This document shows positions 61,861-64,000 of a DNA stretch of 64,000 nt, one piece after another (the stretch's first letter is position 1; the number at the start of each line of letters is the position of its first letter). A model generated the notes under the pieces. It worked only from the letters and a program-made list of their open reading frames with translations. It was not told the origin of the DNA and ran no database searches. The DNA comes from Prochilodus magdalenae (lineage: Eukaryota > Chordata > Actinopteri > Characiformes > Prochilodontidae), in assembly GCA_024036415.1 (NCBI GenBank), contig JAMWET010005455.1, forward strand, positions 835,501 to 899,500, given 5' to 3'. Position numbers and translations under genes: made by a program.

Positions 61861-62696
61861 ATCTATGCAGTTTTTTCCATCTGTTTATTGAACAAGTGGG
61901 AACAACGGGATTATTTGTCCATGGGGAGGTGGGGTAATGTAGAGTTACTGGAGGACATCCTTAAAATTTATGACAGATACACAGGATAAGACATCTCGGC
62001 ATAACTGGCTAGGATGGGAGTGGCTACTTCATTTACGCCGCACCTCTGAGGAGGACTTTGGCTCTTCTACTGGGTGAAGTGAGAGCTGTATGTCATACAG
62101 TACCTGAAACCTGAACGACCTGAGGTGCCTGTGCCATGCATGACCATACTGAATGCCTCCTTGAGCACCTCCATACTTGAGAAAACCTGCAAAAACTCAT
62201 TTTCCAGAAGATATGATGGAATATTTCTATCTATTCGCACAGGATTAATATAATCTGAGGTTATTAATGTGGCTCGTTTTACAGATAAAGGTAAAATGCT
62301 ACAGAATCTTCACTGACCCAGATGCACATTAAATATGACTCACAGCTAAACTAAATTGCATTACCCCATCTCCCCATGGAATACTAATCCTGGCCTAATA
62401 GGGCTTGGGTGGCAAAAATATGCAAGCCTCTAAAATTATTGGTTATATTTATGGGTGATAATTAGTCCGGAGGTTCAGTCAACTGGATGAGAGTCAGATG
62501 TGACTGAAACTGACCTTACTTTGTTTATAAAGCATCAGACTCAGTCTTCACCATCAAAGTCCTGCTTTACCACACACATTTGTTAGTGCCTGTCATGTCT
62601 AACCGCAGAGCTCATTAGGCTGGAAGAGTTTCCAAAACTATTTCTGAGCAGTCCTCTCTTACACTGGCTGAACGGTTTATCACACATCGCATATCC

Positions 62697-62892
62697 TAAA
62701 GGCCAGGTGTCACTCCATCTCCACCCCTGCCACAAAGGACATTATGAGAGGATATTTAAGCTGTATGGGATGGATTATCACATGACACCATTAGGAACCT
62801 CTACAACTCAAGATGCATAGCAAACATGGTGGCCTGATGCCATACTGAGAGACCTTACCTCTGTATGTGGAGCTTAATAAATTTTGCCCATA
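62697..62892 (+). mobile_element. Tc1/mariner-type element, copy Q, fragment
   Basis: Contains the GGATGGATTATCACATGACA and CCATACTGAGAGACC blocks of the family 3' part; both ends are lost. Confidence 0.6.
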
Positions 62893-62899
62893 AATAAAC

Positions 62900-64000
62900 A
62901 AGAGACCACTCCAGTTCCTTCTTAAATCAGCATCTCCACATGTAAAGCAGGTTCTTAGTGAGGAACAGATGGTCCGGTTCTAGCTTTACTGGCATATAAG
63001 CGTTTTGTTTAAAAGAACAAGGTCAAGCAGCTACAGATTGGCAGAGGGCGAAAACCACTATCTCCTTGCAGCCACTGGTCACCAGACTTGCAGAAAGCCT
63101 GGTGACCAGTGGCTGGGGTGAAAAGCACAGCGAGCATTGTTCAAAACAGGCTTCTGGAGTCATTATTAATCATTTTCTAAATAAACTTTAAACAAAATTT
63201 AATCTGGAATTTGGGAGGCATGTTTGCAGTAGTGCATAGAATAAAACAAAACTGCTCATTTTGGTGAAAAACAAACCCAGAAACTGTAAAACTAGAGACC
63301 CTGATCATTTTGAGTTGGTCTCTTCAGTTTTTCCAGAGCTGTATATATTCTTTGTGTGTTATTTATTTAACTAGTTTCTCTCTGATCTATTATTATAAGT
63401 TAAATATGGATCTGATCATAAACGTATAACAGGTTCAGCAACTTTCTAGCAGCACTGTTACTCTGATTCCACTGCACTAATCATTCTTTATATTTGGAAA
63501 ACTGCTTTAGTGTGTTATTGGTCTGTAGTGGCTGTCCTTTTATACTCAATGTGCTATCTGATCTGGAGGGTCCACCCGGCCCGATAAGAGATAAATAGAG
63601 GAAATGGCTGAAAACTGCTGTGTCATTATACAAAGTCCCATCAGATCATGGCGGAAATCCCCAAAATGCAAACCAACCAAAGCACAACCACATTCCAAAC
63701 ACTACATGTAGATGGTATGTTTATTATACTTCATGATGAGACCGTTTTTCCTGGCTTCTGGTGTTATATTACAATTGCTTATGTTTAAAACGTAAAGACA
63801 CAAAGCTCTATTCATCACACACTCTGTTTCCATCAGTTGGACAATGAACTGATTAAATCTAATTTATTCCACACATTACTCAGTAATGTATATGAGTGTG
63901 GTGAATATATACTGTACTGGAATATATATCTTCTAGAACATCAAAAACTATGACAGATTTCTTAATAACAGCCAACTTCAATAAATCCTCAAAACTCTAC
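62900..64000. other. Downstream intergenic DNA
   Basis: Apart from the short hairpin, no ORF, RNA gene or recognised repeat was seen. Confidence 0.4.
63069..63115. repeat. Perfect 17-bp inverted repeat with 13-nt loop
   Basis: CAGCCACTGGTCACCAG at 63069-63085 is exactly complementary to 63099-63115. Confidence 0.95.

Overview
This is eukaryotic nuclear DNA, almost certainly from a ray-finned fish. It carries three intron-rich vertebrate genes with canonical GT-AG junctions, long AT-rich introns and intergenic DNA, many microsatellites, and dense remnants of Tc1/mariner, piggyBac-like, hAT-like and LINE elements. The repeat flavour suggests an ostariophysan (a characin-like lineage is my guess), but that is inference.

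Layout. (1) 1-5.9 kb: repeats, a long snap-back hairpin, a CA/TA microsatellite, one possible minus-strand first exon, and probably the rnf121 3' UTR. (2) 5,896-19,798, minus strand: rnf121, nine coding exons, 332 residues, an ER/Golgi multi-pass RING-H2 ubiquitin ligase, with a CpG-rich CCAAT-containing promoter at about 19.8-19.96 kb. (3) 20-22.6 kb: a Tc1-family copy split by a LINE 3' end. (4) 22.57-31.84 kb, plus strand: promoter elements (ZNF143-like and CRE-like motifs, three CCAAT boxes and a CHR-like hexamer) followed by cyclin B3 (ccnb3), eleven coding exons, 414 residues, with a poly(A) signal at 31,837. (5) 31.9-53.5 kb: about 21 kb with no confident coding gene, holding transposon relics, satellites, a 999-bp TTAA-flanked element carrying a 22-bp minisatellite, two unrecognised coding-like ORFs, and two possible non-coding leader exons of the next gene. 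(6) 53,571-61,146, plus strand: a 5-HT2C-type serotonin receptor, three coding exons, 458 residues. (7) 61.2-64 kb: 3' flank with a hAT transposase remnant and a Tc1-family fragment.

The three genes have unrelated jobs (membrane-protein ubiquitination, cell-cycle control, serotonin signalling). I see no operon-like or functional cluster and no novel defence-type or enzymatic system. All three reading frames join exactly across every inferred intron, so I treat them as intact genes.

The most noteworthy observations are these. An abundant non-autonomous Tc1-type family (16 copies) mostly lacks the middle of its transposase. A piggyBac-like element carries a minisatellite. A (CT)66 tract abuts the rnf121 exon 5 splice acceptor. 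A cell-cycle-type promoter precedes ccnb3. The receptor gene encodes serine at the codon that mammals recode from asparagine to serine by A-to-I editing.
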